61,214 bases of DNA from the NCBI GenBank assembly GCA_947451925.1, contig CANGAW010000010.1, positions 1 to 61,214 of the forward strand, written 5' to 3'. The translations under genes were made by a program, and so were the position numbers. This document shows positions 9,388 through 17,865 of the stretch, piece after piece. Positions within the stretch are counted from its first letter, which is position 1. The number at the start of each line of letters is the position of its first letter. Under the pieces are notes generated by a model. The model was not told the DNA's origin. It saw only the letters and a program-made list of their open reading frames with translations, and ran no database searches. Origin of the DNA: Burkholderiales bacterium. Lineage in GTDB: Bacteria; Pseudomonadota; Gammaproteobacteria; Burkholderiales; Burkholderiaceae_D.

Positions 9388-10286
9388 AAATCCTCCTTAC
9401 CGGAAAAAATGGTCAGGTCGGCCAAGCCCTGGTGCAGCAACTTCAGCTGCAAAGCAGGGAAGAGCGCCATGAGCTGGTCGCACTCGACCGCGCGCAACTC
9501 GACCTCGCTGATCTCGATGCCGTGCGCCGCAGCGTGCGTGAAATCAGACCTGACCTGATCATCAATGCGGCCGCTTACACCGCAGTCGATCAGGCAGAAA
9601 CCGATGAAGCGCTGGCCCAGCGCATCAATGGTGAGGCACCCGGTGTGCTGGCCGAAGAGGCGGGCAAAATTGGCGCGGCGCTGATTCATTATTCAACCGA
9701 CTATGTATTCGATGGCAGCAAAGCCGGCGCCTGGCTGGAAGACGATGTGCCGACACCGCTGTCAGCCTATGGCCGCAGCAAGCTTGCCGGTGAACTGGCG
9801 ATTGCAAAAGCCGGCGTGCCGCATGTAATTTTGCGCACCAGCTGGGTCTATGGCATGGCGGGTAAAAACTTTTTACTGACCATGTTGCGCCTCGGTCAGT
9901 CGCGCTCTGAATTGTCGATTGTGGCCGATCAGATTGGCGCGCCGACCTGGAGCCACAGCATTGCCCAGGCCACTGCCGAAGTGATCAAGCAGGCGTCGCG
10001 CATTGAAGAACAGAGCGGCATTTATCATTTGAGCGCAGGCGGCAGCACCAGCTGGTATGGTTTTGCGCAACAAATTTTTGCTCACCCTGCGTTACCCTTT
10101 CACCCAAAGCTGCATCCGATTAGCACGGCCGACTATCCGCTGCCCGCAAAGCGGCCGCATAACTCGGTGCTGGACACCACAAAATTTCAGCACACTTTTT
10201 GCAGCCTGCCGCAATGGGACGAGGCACTGGCTGAATGCCAGCAAGCACTCGAAACCGACGCAGCCCACATTTTGAAAGCACTCTGA
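9384..10286 (+). CDS. rfbD: dTDP-4-dehydrorhamnose reductase
   Basis: Last step of dTDP-L-rhamnose synthesis: an NADPH-dependent extended SDR of 300 residues. It begins MKILLTGKNGQVGQAL (Rossmann GxxGxxG-like). NAAAYTAVDQAE, YSTDYVFDG and YGRSK (Tyr129, Lys133) follow, then LRTSWVYG. The ATG at 9384 overlaps the rfbC stop as ATGA; an alternative ATG at 9375 would add three residues. The phosphomannomutase gene starts 4 bp downstream. Confidence 0.95.
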   Translation: MKILLTGKNGQVGQALVQQLQLQSREERHELVALDRAQLDLADLDAVRRSVREIRPDLIINAAAYTAVDQAETDEALAQRINGEAPGVLAEEAGKIGAALIHYSTDYVFDGSKAGAWLEDDVPTPLSAYGRSKLAGELAIAKAGVPHVILRTSWVYGMAGKNFLLTMLRLGQSRSELSIVADQIGAPTWSHSIAQATAEVIKQASRIEEQSGIYHLSAGGSTSWYGFAQQIFAHPALPFHPKLHPISTADYPLPAKRPHNSVLDTTKFQHTFCSLPQWDEALAECQQALETDAAHILKAL

Positions 10287-10290
10287 ACTG

Positions 10291-11667
10291 ATGGCACAAC
10301 TGACACCCGGCATTTTCAAAGCCTACGACATTCGCGGCATTCTTGATCAAACTCTAGACACCACGATTGCGCGGCAAATCGGTCAGGCCTTTGGCACCGC
10401 GGTGCGCGCCAGGGGCGAGAGCACGGTCGTCATCGGTCGCGACGGTCGTTTGTCCGGCCCTTCCTTGTCGGCGGCCTTAGCCCAAGGCCTGCAATCCACC
10501 GGTGTGGAAGTCATTGATATCGGCATGGTTGCCACCCCGGTGTTGTATTACGCCACCCATGTGCTCAATGCGCAAAGCGGCATCATGGTGACAGGCAGCC
10601 ACAATCCGCCTGACTACAACGGTTTCAAAATGGTGCTCTCCGGTGAAGCCATTTATGGCGCTGCCATTACGGCGCTGTATCAGACTATTTTGTCGGGCAG
10701 TTTTGCCAGCGGCAGTGGCGGCTATCGTCTGCACGCATTGCGTGACGCCTATTTGCAGCGCATCGTCAGTGACGTCAAACTGGCGCGGCCGATGAAGATT
10801 GCCATTGATTGCGGCAATGGGGTGGCCGGTGCTTTCGCCGGTGACCTGTACCGTCAGCTCGGTTGTGAAGTGACGGAACTGTTTTGCGAAGTCGATGGCA
10901 ATTTTCCCAATCATCACCCCGACCCCGCTCATCCGGAAAACCTGCAAGACCTGATCGCCGCCTTGCAGAACAGCGACGCCGAAATTGGCCTGGCCTTCGA
11001 TGGCGACGGCGACCGTCTGGGCGTTGTGACCAAAGATGGTCAGATCATTTATCCCGACCGGCAGCTGATGCTGTTTGCCACCGATGTGTTGAGCCGTCAT
11101 CCCGGCGGCACCATTTTGTATGACGTCAAATGCACCCGCCATATCGCCGCTGTTGTGCACGAGGCCGGTGGCGTGCCCGTGATGGCGCAGACCGGTCATT
11201 CATTAGTCAAAGCCAGAATGCGCGAGACTGGTGCGCCTTTGGGTGGCGAAATGAGCGGGCATTTGTTTTTCAAAGATCGCTGGTACGGTTTTGATGACGG
11301 CCTGTATGCCGGCGCCCGTTTGCTGGAGCTGGCCAGCCGCATGGCCGACGTGACCGCCACACTGAACGCCCTGCCGCAATCGATCAGCACGCCCGAATTG
11401 CAAATCGCCCTGACCGAAGGTGAAAATCATCAGCTGGTCAAACGTTTGCAAAGCAATCCCCATTTTGACGGTGCCGAACAAGTCATCACCATTGATGGCG
11501 TGCGGGTGGAATATGCCGACGGCTTTGGTCTGGTACGCGCATCCAACACCACGCCGGTGCTGGTGTTGCGCTTTGAAGCAGAAACCGAAGCGGCACTGGC
11601 GCGCATACAGCAGGCGCTGGGCGCGGCAATTCGCGCCGTGAAAGCCGATGTCGTGCTGCCCTTTTAA
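10291..11667 (+). CDS. manB: Phosphomannomutase/phosphoglucomutase
   Basis: Alpha-D-phosphohexomutase that interconverts mannose (or glucose) 6- and 1-phosphates, supplying GDP-mannose or the glucose-1-phosphate used by RfbA. It has 458 residues and resembles AlgC/ManB. The catalytic phosphoserine is Ser103 in TGSHNPPDYNG. The Mg-binding loop DGDGDRLG spans residues 237-244. The sugar-binding GEMSGHLFF and the C-terminal domain motif RASNTTPVLVLRFE are present. Its position between rfbD and waaA suggests a role in LPS or capsule precursors. Substrate preference cannot be decided from sequence alone. Confidence 0.9.
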   Translation: MAQLTPGIFKAYDIRGILDQTLDTTIARQIGQAFGTAVRARGESTVVIGRDGRLSGPSLSAALAQGLQSTGVEVIDIGMVATPVLYYATHVLNAQSGIMVTGSHNPPDYNGFKMVLSGEAIYGAAITALYQTILSGSFASGSGGYRLHALRDAYLQRIVSDVKLARPMKIAIDCGNGVAGAFAGDLYRQLGCEVTELFCEVDGNFPNHHPDPAHPENLQDLIAALQNSDAEIGLAFDGDGDRLGVVTKDGQIIYPDRQLMLFATDVLSRHPGGTILYDVKCTRHIAAVVHEAGGVPVMAQTGHSLVKARMRETGAPLGGEMSGHLFFKDRWYGFDDGLYAGARLLELASRMADVTATLNALPQSISTPELQIALTEGENHQLVKRLQSNPHFDGAEQVITIDGVRVEYADGFGLVRASNTTPVLVLRFEAETEAALARIQQALGAAIRAVKADVVLPF

Positions 11668-11670
11668 TTG

Positions 11671-12963
11671 ATGAAATCTTTGCCCTTGCGTTTGTATGCG
11701 CTGGTCTGGTGGCTGGCGCTGCCGCTGGTGCTGGGCCGCTTATGGTGGCTGGGTCGTCAGCAGTCGGGTTACCGTCAGCATATCGGTGAGCGTCTGGGGT
11801 TTTATCAGGCGCCGCCTGCTGCGCCGCTGATCTGGATTCATGCGGTGTCGGTTGGCGAGACGCGCGCGGCCCAGCCACTGATTGAACAACTACTGCAAAG
11901 TTATCCGCAGCATCATATTTTGCTCAGCCACATGACGCCAACCGGCAGGGCTACTGGCCGTCTGTTGTTTGCCAGCGAAGCAAGACTGCATCAAGTCTAT
12001 CTGCCTTACGACACCTGCTGGATGTCGCGGCGTTTTTTGCGGCATTTTCAACCGCAGTTGTGCGTACTGATGGAAACCGAAGTCTGGCCCAGCCTGATTG
12101 CTGCCTGCAGCGATCAGCAGGTACCGGTCGCACTGGTCAATGCACGCTTGTCCGAGCGCTCGCTGCGTCGTGCGCAGCGCTTTGAAAGCCTGCTGGGGCA
12201 GGCTGCACGACAAATTACTCTGGTGGCAGCACAGACGCAGCAGGATGCCCAGCGCTTGCGCTTAATGGGTGCGCGCCGGGTCGAAGTCAGCGGCAGCATG
12301 AAGTTTGATATTGCGCCGCCACCCGCGATGCTGGCCGCCGGTGCCGCCTTGCGTGCGCAGATTGGCCCCCGTCCGGTACTGCTCTGCGCCAGTACCCGCG
12401 AAGAGGAAGAGGCCTTGTTACTGGCCGTCTTTCAGAAGCAGCGTGCTGCCTTGCCGGCTGACTTGTTGCTGATGATCGTGCCGCGTCACCCGCAACGCTT
12501 TGCACAAGTGGCGCAACTGATCGAAGCACAGGGCATGTTGCTGACGCGGCGCTCGGCATTAGCGCAGGCGCAGTTGCCGCCCGCAACACAAGTCCTGCTT
12601 GGCGACACGATGGGAGAGTTATTCACCTATTACGCAGCTTGTGATCTGGCCTTCATTGGCGGCAGCCTCTTGCCTCTGGGCGGGCAAAATCTGATTGAGG
12701 CTTTCGCTTGCGGTAAACCGGTATTGATTGGTCCGCACACCTTCAATTTCGCGCAGATCAGTGAGGACGCGGTACTAGCGGGAGCGGCACGCCGTGTTGA
12801 CGATGCAGAGGATTTGTTTGCGCAGGCAGCGCGTTTATTAGCTTCGGATCTGCTGCGCACGCAGATGGGAAGCGCTGCGTTGGCCTTTGCGGCACGCGAG
12901 CAGGGCGCGACGCAACGTACCGTTGCTATGCTCTCGCCGATGATTCAGGTGGCAGAGAGATAG
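11671..12963 (+). CDS. waaA: 3-deoxy-D-manno-octulosonic acid (Kdo) transferase
   Basis: Adds Kdo to lipid IVA at the inner-membrane face, beginning the LPS inner core. It has 430 residues with an N-terminal anchor (LPLRLYALVWWLALPLVLGRLWWLG). WIHAVSVGETRAAQPLI is the GT30 hallmark, and LMETEVWPSLIAACSDQQVPVALVNARLSERS follows. The C-terminal nucleotide-binding half has GDTMGELFTYYAACDLAFIGGSLLPLGGQNLIEAFACGKPV. The ATG at 11671 is 3 bp after the manB stop and is preferred to the TTG directly before it. It is the last gene of the six-gene operon. Confidence 0.95.
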   Translation: MKSLPLRLYALVWWLALPLVLGRLWWLGRQQSGYRQHIGERLGFYQAPPAAPLIWIHAVSVGETRAAQPLIEQLLQSYPQHHILLSHMTPTGRATGRLLFASEARLHQVYLPYDTCWMSRRFLRHFQPQLCVLMETEVWPSLIAACSDQQVPVALVNARLSERSLRRAQRFESLLGQAARQITLVAAQTQQDAQRLRLMGARRVEVSGSMKFDIAPPPAMLAAGAALRAQIGPRPVLLCASTREEEEALLLAVFQKQRAALPADLLLMIVPRHPQRFAQVAQLIEAQGMLLTRRSALAQAQLPPATQVLLGDTMGELFTYYAACDLAFIGGSLLPLGGQNLIEAFACGKPVLIGPHTFNFAQISEDAVLAGAARRVDDAEDLFAQAARLLASDLLRTQMGSAALAFAAREQGATQRTVAMLSPMIQVAER

Positions 12964-13012
12964 CGGGTCAAGGTGCTTATTTCATCAAACAATAAAACAA
13001 GTCAGTCAATCT

Positions 13013-13609
13013 TCAATCAGACGTAGAAGTCTTTACCCATTCAGACTGACTAATCCGATAAAGAATATGCGCACGCAGCGCACTTTCTTCGGGCACACCC
13101 GGATGCGGAAAAAATTCTCCACGATGCTGCATACCTATACGCTGCATCACTGCCTGTGATCTGAGGTTCAATACCGACGTAAAAGACACGACTTCCTTTA
13201 AACGCAAAACCTGAAAAGCGAGTCGTAGTACTTCCGCTGCCGCCTCGCTCGCATAGCCCTGTCCCCAGTGGCGCGCGGCCAGCCTCCAGCCAATTTCCGT
13301 GCACGGCGAGAAGGGCAGTATGTGTTGCGGATGGTCCAGGCCCACGAAGCCGATAAAGTCATCAACTTGCGGCAGTTCGATCGCCCAAAATCCCCAGCCG
13401 TGTTGGCGGATGTGTTGCTGGATTTTTGTAGCCATTGCATCGCTTTGTTCAGCGTTAAGTGTCTGCGGAAAAAATTGCATCACGCGTGGATCGGCGTTCA
13501 TTGCCGCGAATGGCAAAAAATCAGCATCGCGCCACGCCCGCAAACGCAGACGACGGGTTGAAAATTCCGCTGTAATTTTGCAGCCACTTAGTTCAGAGTC
13601 TTTCTGCAT
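13013..13609 (-). CDS. GNAT-family N-acetyltransferase (RimJ/RimL-like)
   Basis: Acetyl-CoA-dependent acetyltransferase of 198 residues; the substrate is unknown. It has the RimJ/RimL layout: STRRLRLRAWRDADFLPFAAMNADPRVMQFFP, FWAIELPQVDDFIGFVGLDHP, and the acetyl-CoA loop IGWRLAARHWGQGYASEAAAEVLRLAF. SFTSVLNLRSQAVMQRIGM follows. Its ATG lies inside the last codons of F-box/LRR gene 1 (17-bp overlap, different frame), so it may be translationally coupled to that run. Its base composition resembles the flanking core genes more than the LRR genes. Confidence 0.88.
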   Translation of the reverse strand: MQKDSELSGCKITAEFSTRRLRLRAWRDADFLPFAAMNADPRVMQFFPQTLNAEQSDAMATKIQQHIRQHGWGFWAIELPQVDDFIGFVGLDHPQHILPFSPCTEIGWRLAARHWGQGYASEAAAEVLRLAFQVLRLKEVVSFTSVLNLRSQAVMQRIGMQHRGEFFPHPGVPEESALRAHILYRISQSEWVKTSTSD

Positions 13610-14897
13610 TGGCTATTTTCTCAAAATGAAGCTTCCAGGCGACCTGTTCGAATTTAAAATTATTGAATCCGTTGCCGACGCCATCGGTCTGCACGATAAA
13701 GGGCAGATCATCATCCAAAATATCAAAGCTGGGCTTGATCGCTTGGGCAATGCGCAGATGTGTCTTGATCACTGCCGTGCATACTTTGGGATTGTTGTTG
13801 CCATAATGATTGTCTTGCAAGCGTAGTGCGCGCAGCATGGTGTTGATGTGAACAACACCTGTTGTGCTGGTCGTTGCAAGCGCATTGATCAAAGCGATGG
13901 CGCCGGTCTCAAAGAGGAAATTATTACGCAGGTCCAGATACTGCAGGCAGGGGTTGGAGGTCAGTAGCTGGCTGATTTGGCAGGCAGTCGCATCATTCAA
14001 GCCGGTGCCCATCAAATACAGATGCGATAAAGGGGAAGGCGTATGAAACAGCTCGACCATGGGCTTGCATTCTTGCTGACCCTGGCACAGCGGATTGTCG
14101 CTTAAATCAAGATGATAAATGCAGGGATTATTTTTGATAATCTTAAGTAAAAACAGCAAGTCGTCCGGCTGCAAGTCATTGCGGGAAGCATTGAGCACCA
14201 CCCGGCATCCGGCAGGAATTTTTGATAAGGCTGGCAAGACCTCAGGCAAAAAGCGCTTGCGTCCGATTGATCCAGCGTAGAGTTTAATTGTCTGATCACG
14301 ACACTTGCTCAGCATTTCGCCCAGCTCGTCAGAGTAATCGATAGCTCTGAAATCAAGAACAAAGCCTGACAGATGGGCAAGGGCTTGTGTGATGCCTTGC
14401 ACGCCGGCCTTGCTGCTTAAAGCTTGTGCAACGCATTGCTTACTGTGATCAAATTCTTCGCGCAGCCGCTGCGTTTGCTTTATCAGTTTTTGTCCTTCGG
14501 CTTGCCACAAGCGCAGGCCAGCTGGATGCAGCAGCTTGCCACCAAACCCCATGCAGGTACGCTCTGGTGTCAGGTAGGTCTTCACCTCAGCGCGCCAGCT
14601 CGTGCTGGTACAGGCCAGTGCAAACAGGCTGCGGTCGAACAAGGCCGTGTGAGGCAGCTGCTGAAAAATATGAAATTTCAATTCCCTTGGCAAGACTGTG
14701 AAGTTGGCCGACTGCGCCCGGTTTCTGAGCGTGATGAACGACGACCATTCTTTATCCATCTCGGCCATGCTGAAGGGAGCGCGTCTTGGCTGACTAGTAC
14801 TTGAGGTTTGCGCCGAGCTGTTCGATGGATCTGCCACCGACTGACGTTGTCCATCATACTGAGTCGGGCTTATCGTTCTGTTTGTGTTATTGATCAT
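13593..14897 (-). CDS. F-box/LRR protein 1 (candidate type III effector)
   Basis: First of eight paralogues by coordinate and last in the direction of transcription. It has 434 residues and no Sec signal. Residues 1-45 are polar and disordered-looking, with the family motif DPSNSSAQ. Residues 69-108 match an F-box (LPRELKFHIFQQLPHTALF, then SLFALACTSTSWRAEV). RI-type LRRs span about 203-370, including HLDLSDNPL, HLYLMGTGL, YLDLRNNFL and the GALA-like GAIALINALA at 332-341. Then come IVQTDGV and a C-terminal AERL. By analogy with Ralstonia GALA proteins it could bind host SKP1 and redirect ubiquitination; that is inference. The ATG at 14897 follows the gene 2 stop by 19 bp. Confidence 0.8.
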   Translation of the reverse strand: MINNTNRTISPTQYDGQRQSVADPSNSSAQTSSTSQPRRAPFSMAEMDKEWSSFITLRNRAQSANFTVLPRELKFHIFQQLPHTALFDRSLFALACTSTSWRAEVKTYLTPERTCMGFGGKLLHPAGLRLWQAEGQKLIKQTQRLREEFDHSKQCVAQALSSKAGVQGITQALAHLSGFVLDFRAIDYSDELGEMLSKCRDQTIKLYAGSIGRKRFLPEVLPALSKIPAGCRVVLNASRNDLQPDDLLFLLKIIKNNPCIYHLDLSDNPLCQGQQECKPMVELFHTPSPLSHLYLMGTGLNDATACQISQLLTSNPCLQYLDLRNNFLFETGAIALINALATTSTTGVVHINTMLRALRLQDNHYGNNNPKVCTAVIKTHLRIAQAIKPSFDILDDDLPFIVQTDGVGNGFNNFKFEQVAWKLHFEKIANAERL

Positions 14898-14916
14898 GGT
14901 GGTCAAATATTGATAT

Positions 14917-16269
14917 TCAGAGTTTTTCAAAAAGAGCGTTGGCATCAAATTGATGTTGGAACAAGTGCTGCATTGATGTCTGCCAAATGCTGTCGACGGC
15001 AATACCATCGATCTGAATAACTGGCACAGGTATATGCCGTTGCGGATCAAACTGCGGATTGTTCGCCCTGGCAAGAAGTTGGTGCGTCGCTTCAAGTGCA
15101 GAAAAAACAATGCCTTGAAGATCATTAAAGGAATAGCTATTACTTTGCAGTCGTAATGCCTTCAGTGCAGTGTTTGTCCGGATTTCACCGGACTGGCTCA
15201 TGGATGCAAGTGCATGGATCAGCGTCTTGGCGCCGTCAATACTCAAATAATTGTTGCGCAGGTCCAGGTGCTGCAGACAAGGGTTGTCCGCCAATCGCTG
15301 ACTGATTGCACAGGCATTCTTATCGTTGATGCCGGTAACGGCGAGGTATAGATGCGACAAGGGCGAGGGCGTGTCAAACAGGTCAAGCAAAGGCATGCAG
15401 AGCTTCTCGTCGGAAATGAGCGGATTCCCACTCAAGTCAAGTTGCGTGATGCAGGGATTTTTTTTCAGCACATTGAGTAGCAACTGCAGTTGTTTAGTCT
15501 GAAGATAATTGCCAGAGGCGTCCAGCGCCAGCAGACACCCTGCGTTTAACTCAGCAAGGGCCGGCAGGACTTGCAGAATAAATTTTTTGCATCCGATTGC
15601 TCTGGCGCTGACTTTGATCTGCTGCTGATGAAGTTGTCCAATCAACTCAGCAAGCAGCGCAGCATCGTCAATGTCTTTGACGTTCAGTTCGACGCCAGAC
15701 AAATGCGATATTGATTGTGCGATGGACTCAGTGTTGGCCTTGTCAGCGATCCCTTGCGCAATCAGTTGACGGCTTGTTTTGAAGTCATTACGCAGCACAG
15801 CGGTCTGAGCGCTCAGGTATTGGTTGCGTGCCTGCCATTGCACCACCACTTCTCTGCGCAGTTTTTTGCCACCAAAGCCAACGCATATCCGCTCAGGTGA
15901 CAAAAAGGCCTTGACCACGCTATGCCAGTCCCGGCAAGTGACAGCCAGCGCAAACAGGCTGGGATCAAACAAAGTAGTGTGGGGAAGTTGATTAAAAATG
16001 TAATGCTTCAATTCCGTTGGCAGCGTATTGATCAAGACGGACTGTGGCTGATTGCGATTTCTGAGGGTGATTGACAACGGCGCTTGCTGTGCCTGTTCTT
16101 TAATGATGGTGTCCGGCATTGCTGTGGTGTTGATGATTAAGCCGGTATCCGTACCGGTACTGACCATGCGGGGCGATATGTTTTGCTCGGCTTGCGCTGA
16201 ATTGTTGGAGGGGTCATGCGCCGAGTTGTACCGTTTTTGTTCGCTGCGCCTTGTTGCGTCGATATGCAT
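14917..16269 (-). CDS. F-box/LRR protein 2 (candidate type III effector)
   Basis: A 450-residue paralogue. It has an N-terminal DPSNNSAQ followed by SPRMVSTG, and an F-box-like segment at about 83-122 (LPTELKHYIFNQLPHTTLF, SLFALAVTCRDWHSVV). LRRs include QLDLSGNPL, HLYLAVTGI and HLDLRNNYL with GAKTLIHALA. The tail ends FEKL. The start at 16269 gives MHIDATRRSE with an AGGA site upstream; a longer reading from 16350 was rejected because it runs through the promoter. A hrp-box-like promoter lies 37 bp upstream (16306-16333), so this gene can be expressed apart from genes 3-4 and probably together with gene 1. Confidence 0.8.
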   Translation of the reverse strand: MHIDATRRSEQKRYNSAHDPSNNSAQAEQNISPRMVSTGTDTGLIINTTAMPDTIIKEQAQQAPLSITLRNRNQPQSVLINTLPTELKHYIFNQLPHTTLFDPSLFALAVTCRDWHSVVKAFLSPERICVGFGGKKLRREVVVQWQARNQYLSAQTAVLRNDFKTSRQLIAQGIADKANTESIAQSISHLSGVELNVKDIDDAALLAELIGQLHQQQIKVSARAIGCKKFILQVLPALAELNAGCLLALDASGNYLQTKQLQLLLNVLKKNPCITQLDLSGNPLISDEKLCMPLLDLFDTPSPLSHLYLAVTGINDKNACAISQRLADNPCLQHLDLRNNYLSIDGAKTLIHALASMSQSGEIRTNTALKALRLQSNSYSFNDLQGIVFSALEATHQLLARANNPQFDPQRHIPVPVIQIDGIAVDSIWQTSMQHLFQHQFDANALFEKL

Positions 16270-16305
16270 GAGGGAGGATTCCTGAATAAGGGTTGCGCAG
16301 GCAGT

Positions 16306-16333
16306 TATGAAACAGTCCCGGTTACCGAGTTCC
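16306..16333 (-). promoter_or_regulatory. hrp-box-like promoter of F-box/LRR gene 2
   Basis: The minus strand reads GGAACT (16333-16328), 15 bases, then TTTCATA (16312-16306). The pattern GGAAC(C/T)-N15/16-(G/T)T(A/T)CNNA is shared with sites before genes 5 and 8 and before the candidate effectors at 39738 and 56895. It resembles the HrpL-type hrp box (GGAACC-N15/16-CCACNNA). The match is exact in the -35 part except for the last base, and weaker in the -10. Confidence 0.6.
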
Positions 16334-16384
16334 TCCAGCAAAGAAAACAAGAATTAATAAAGCCCATGCTTGCGTTCTGAAAAT

Positions 16385-17812
16385 TCACAGTTTTTCGGCT
16401 TTGGCTTCTTGATCGAATCTGCGAAGCTTAATTTTTTGCATGGTGTTGAACTGGCTGAAAGCATGACTAATCCCATCGACCTGAACAATGCATGGCAATT
16501 CGCTGGTAAGCCGATCACGCTGCGCATTCCTGGCCTTTGCCAGCAGAATATGCACAGTGTCGATCGCAGAAAAAATTTTAAGATTGGCATTGCCGTAGTC
16601 ATTGTTTTGTAGTCGCAGTGCGCAAATTGCGCTATTGACTTGCTTCACACCCGCCTCATTGGTAAATGCCAGCGCGTTGATCAGGGCCAGTGCGCCGCGC
16701 TGGGTCAAGCTATTGAGCTGCAGGTCAAGATGGCGCAGACAGGGATTGTTTGTGAGCGATTTGCTGATCTGACAGGCAGTGCGATTATTTAAGCCAGTAG
16801 ACCGCAGATAGATATGCGAAAGGGGTGATGGTGTGTGAAACAGCGCAACGAATGGCTGGCATATTTCACGGTCTGTGCAAAACAAATTGCCGGAGAGATT
16901 CAGGTGCATGATGCAGGGATTTTTCTTTATCTGCAAAACCAGTAATTGCAGATCGTTTGGCTGCAGAGCATTATCCGAAGCATCCAGCACCACCGGACAA
17001 TCCGGATTGATGTGCGACAGTGCCGGCAAGACCAGCTGCAAAAAACGTTCTCGTCCTATCGTTTTGGCATCCAGCTTGATAGGCTGCTTATGCAACTTGC
17101 CGAGAAGTTCAAACAGCAGTGCTGCGTTGTTGATGGATTGAAGATTGAGTTTCACTCCAGCCAGATGCGATACAGCGTGCGCAATGGTTTCCGCACTGGC
17201 ATGGTCGGCGATGGCTTGCTGAATCAATGCTTTGCTGAGTTTGAAGTTGGCACGCAGGACTGGGGTTTGAATCAACAGATTCCGGCTGCGAGACTGCCAT
17301 GAGGCGACAACTTCAGCGCGCAACAACTTGCCGCCAAAGCCAATAAAAACATGCTCGGGTGCCAGATATTCTTTAACTTCAGCGCTCCAGCTCTTGCCAG
17401 TGCGGGCCAGAGAAAACAAAGCCGGATCAAAAAATGCAGCTTGTGGCAGCTGATTAAAAATATGGGTTTTAATTTCTCTTGGCAGTTCGCTGAAATACGG
17501 TCGAAGATTGTTTGGTGCAATGACTGCCGCAAGCTGGCGCCGGTTCTTTAGCAGCATGAATGTGGACCACTCGGCTTCCATTTCCGACAAGCTGAAAAAG
17601 GCGCTGGATTTGCTGTTTCTGCTGCCAGTGCCGCGGCCAGTTGCAGTACTGGTTGTTTGCCAGTGTGGTGTATCGGTCAGGCGTACGACTGTATGCATGC
17701 GCGGCTGGTTCTGCTGTGTCGATTGTGCCGAACTGTTGGACGGGTTATCGGCCGGATTGCGTTGTCTTGCCTGTTCACTCGCATCGGAATTTATGTTTGC
17801 ATCAATTTGCAT
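16385..17812 (-). CDS. F-box/LRR protein 3 (candidate type III effector)
   Basis: A 475-residue paralogue with a long polar N-terminus: DNPSNSSAQ then QPRMHTVVR. A helix EMEAEWSTFMLLKNRRQ lies around residues 78-93 and is shared with genes 1, 5 and 8. The F-box-like segment is at about 110-150 (LPREIKTHIFNQLPQAAFF). LRRs include LDASDNAL, HLNLSGNLF, HIYLRSTGL and HLDLQLNSL with GALALINALA. The end is IVQVDGI then AKAEKL. The ATG at 17812 has AGGAG upstream; a TTG three codons earlier is less likely. It lies 53 bp after gene 4 and is probably co-transcribed with it. Confidence 0.8.
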   Translation of the reverse strand: MQIDANINSDASEQARQRNPADNPSNSSAQSTQQNQPRMHTVVRLTDTPHWQTTSTATGRGTGSRNSKSSAFFSLSEMEAEWSTFMLLKNRRQLAAVIAPNNLRPYFSELPREIKTHIFNQLPQAAFFDPALFSLARTGKSWSAEVKEYLAPEHVFIGFGGKLLRAEVVASWQSRSRNLLIQTPVLRANFKLSKALIQQAIADHASAETIAHAVSHLAGVKLNLQSINNAALLFELLGKLHKQPIKLDAKTIGRERFLQLVLPALSHINPDCPVVLDASDNALQPNDLQLLVLQIKKNPCIMHLNLSGNLFCTDREICQPFVALFHTPSPLSHIYLRSTGLNNRTACQISKSLTNNPCLRHLDLQLNSLTQRGALALINALAFTNEAGVKQVNSAICALRLQNNDYGNANLKIFSAIDTVHILLAKARNAQRDRLTSELPCIVQVDGISHAFSQFNTMQKIKLRRFDQEAKAEKL

Positions 17813-17865
17813 GATGGACAACTCCTGAGTCAGGATGGAAGGTGCAATAAGAAATAATTTTTCGC

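Noticed and set aside
14898..15125. Longer N-terminus for F-box/LRR protein 1
   Set aside because: The extra 76 codons lie antiparallel to nothing but overlap the end of gene 2 in another frame and show no similarity to paralogues, which all start with MIN- or MHI-like sequences.
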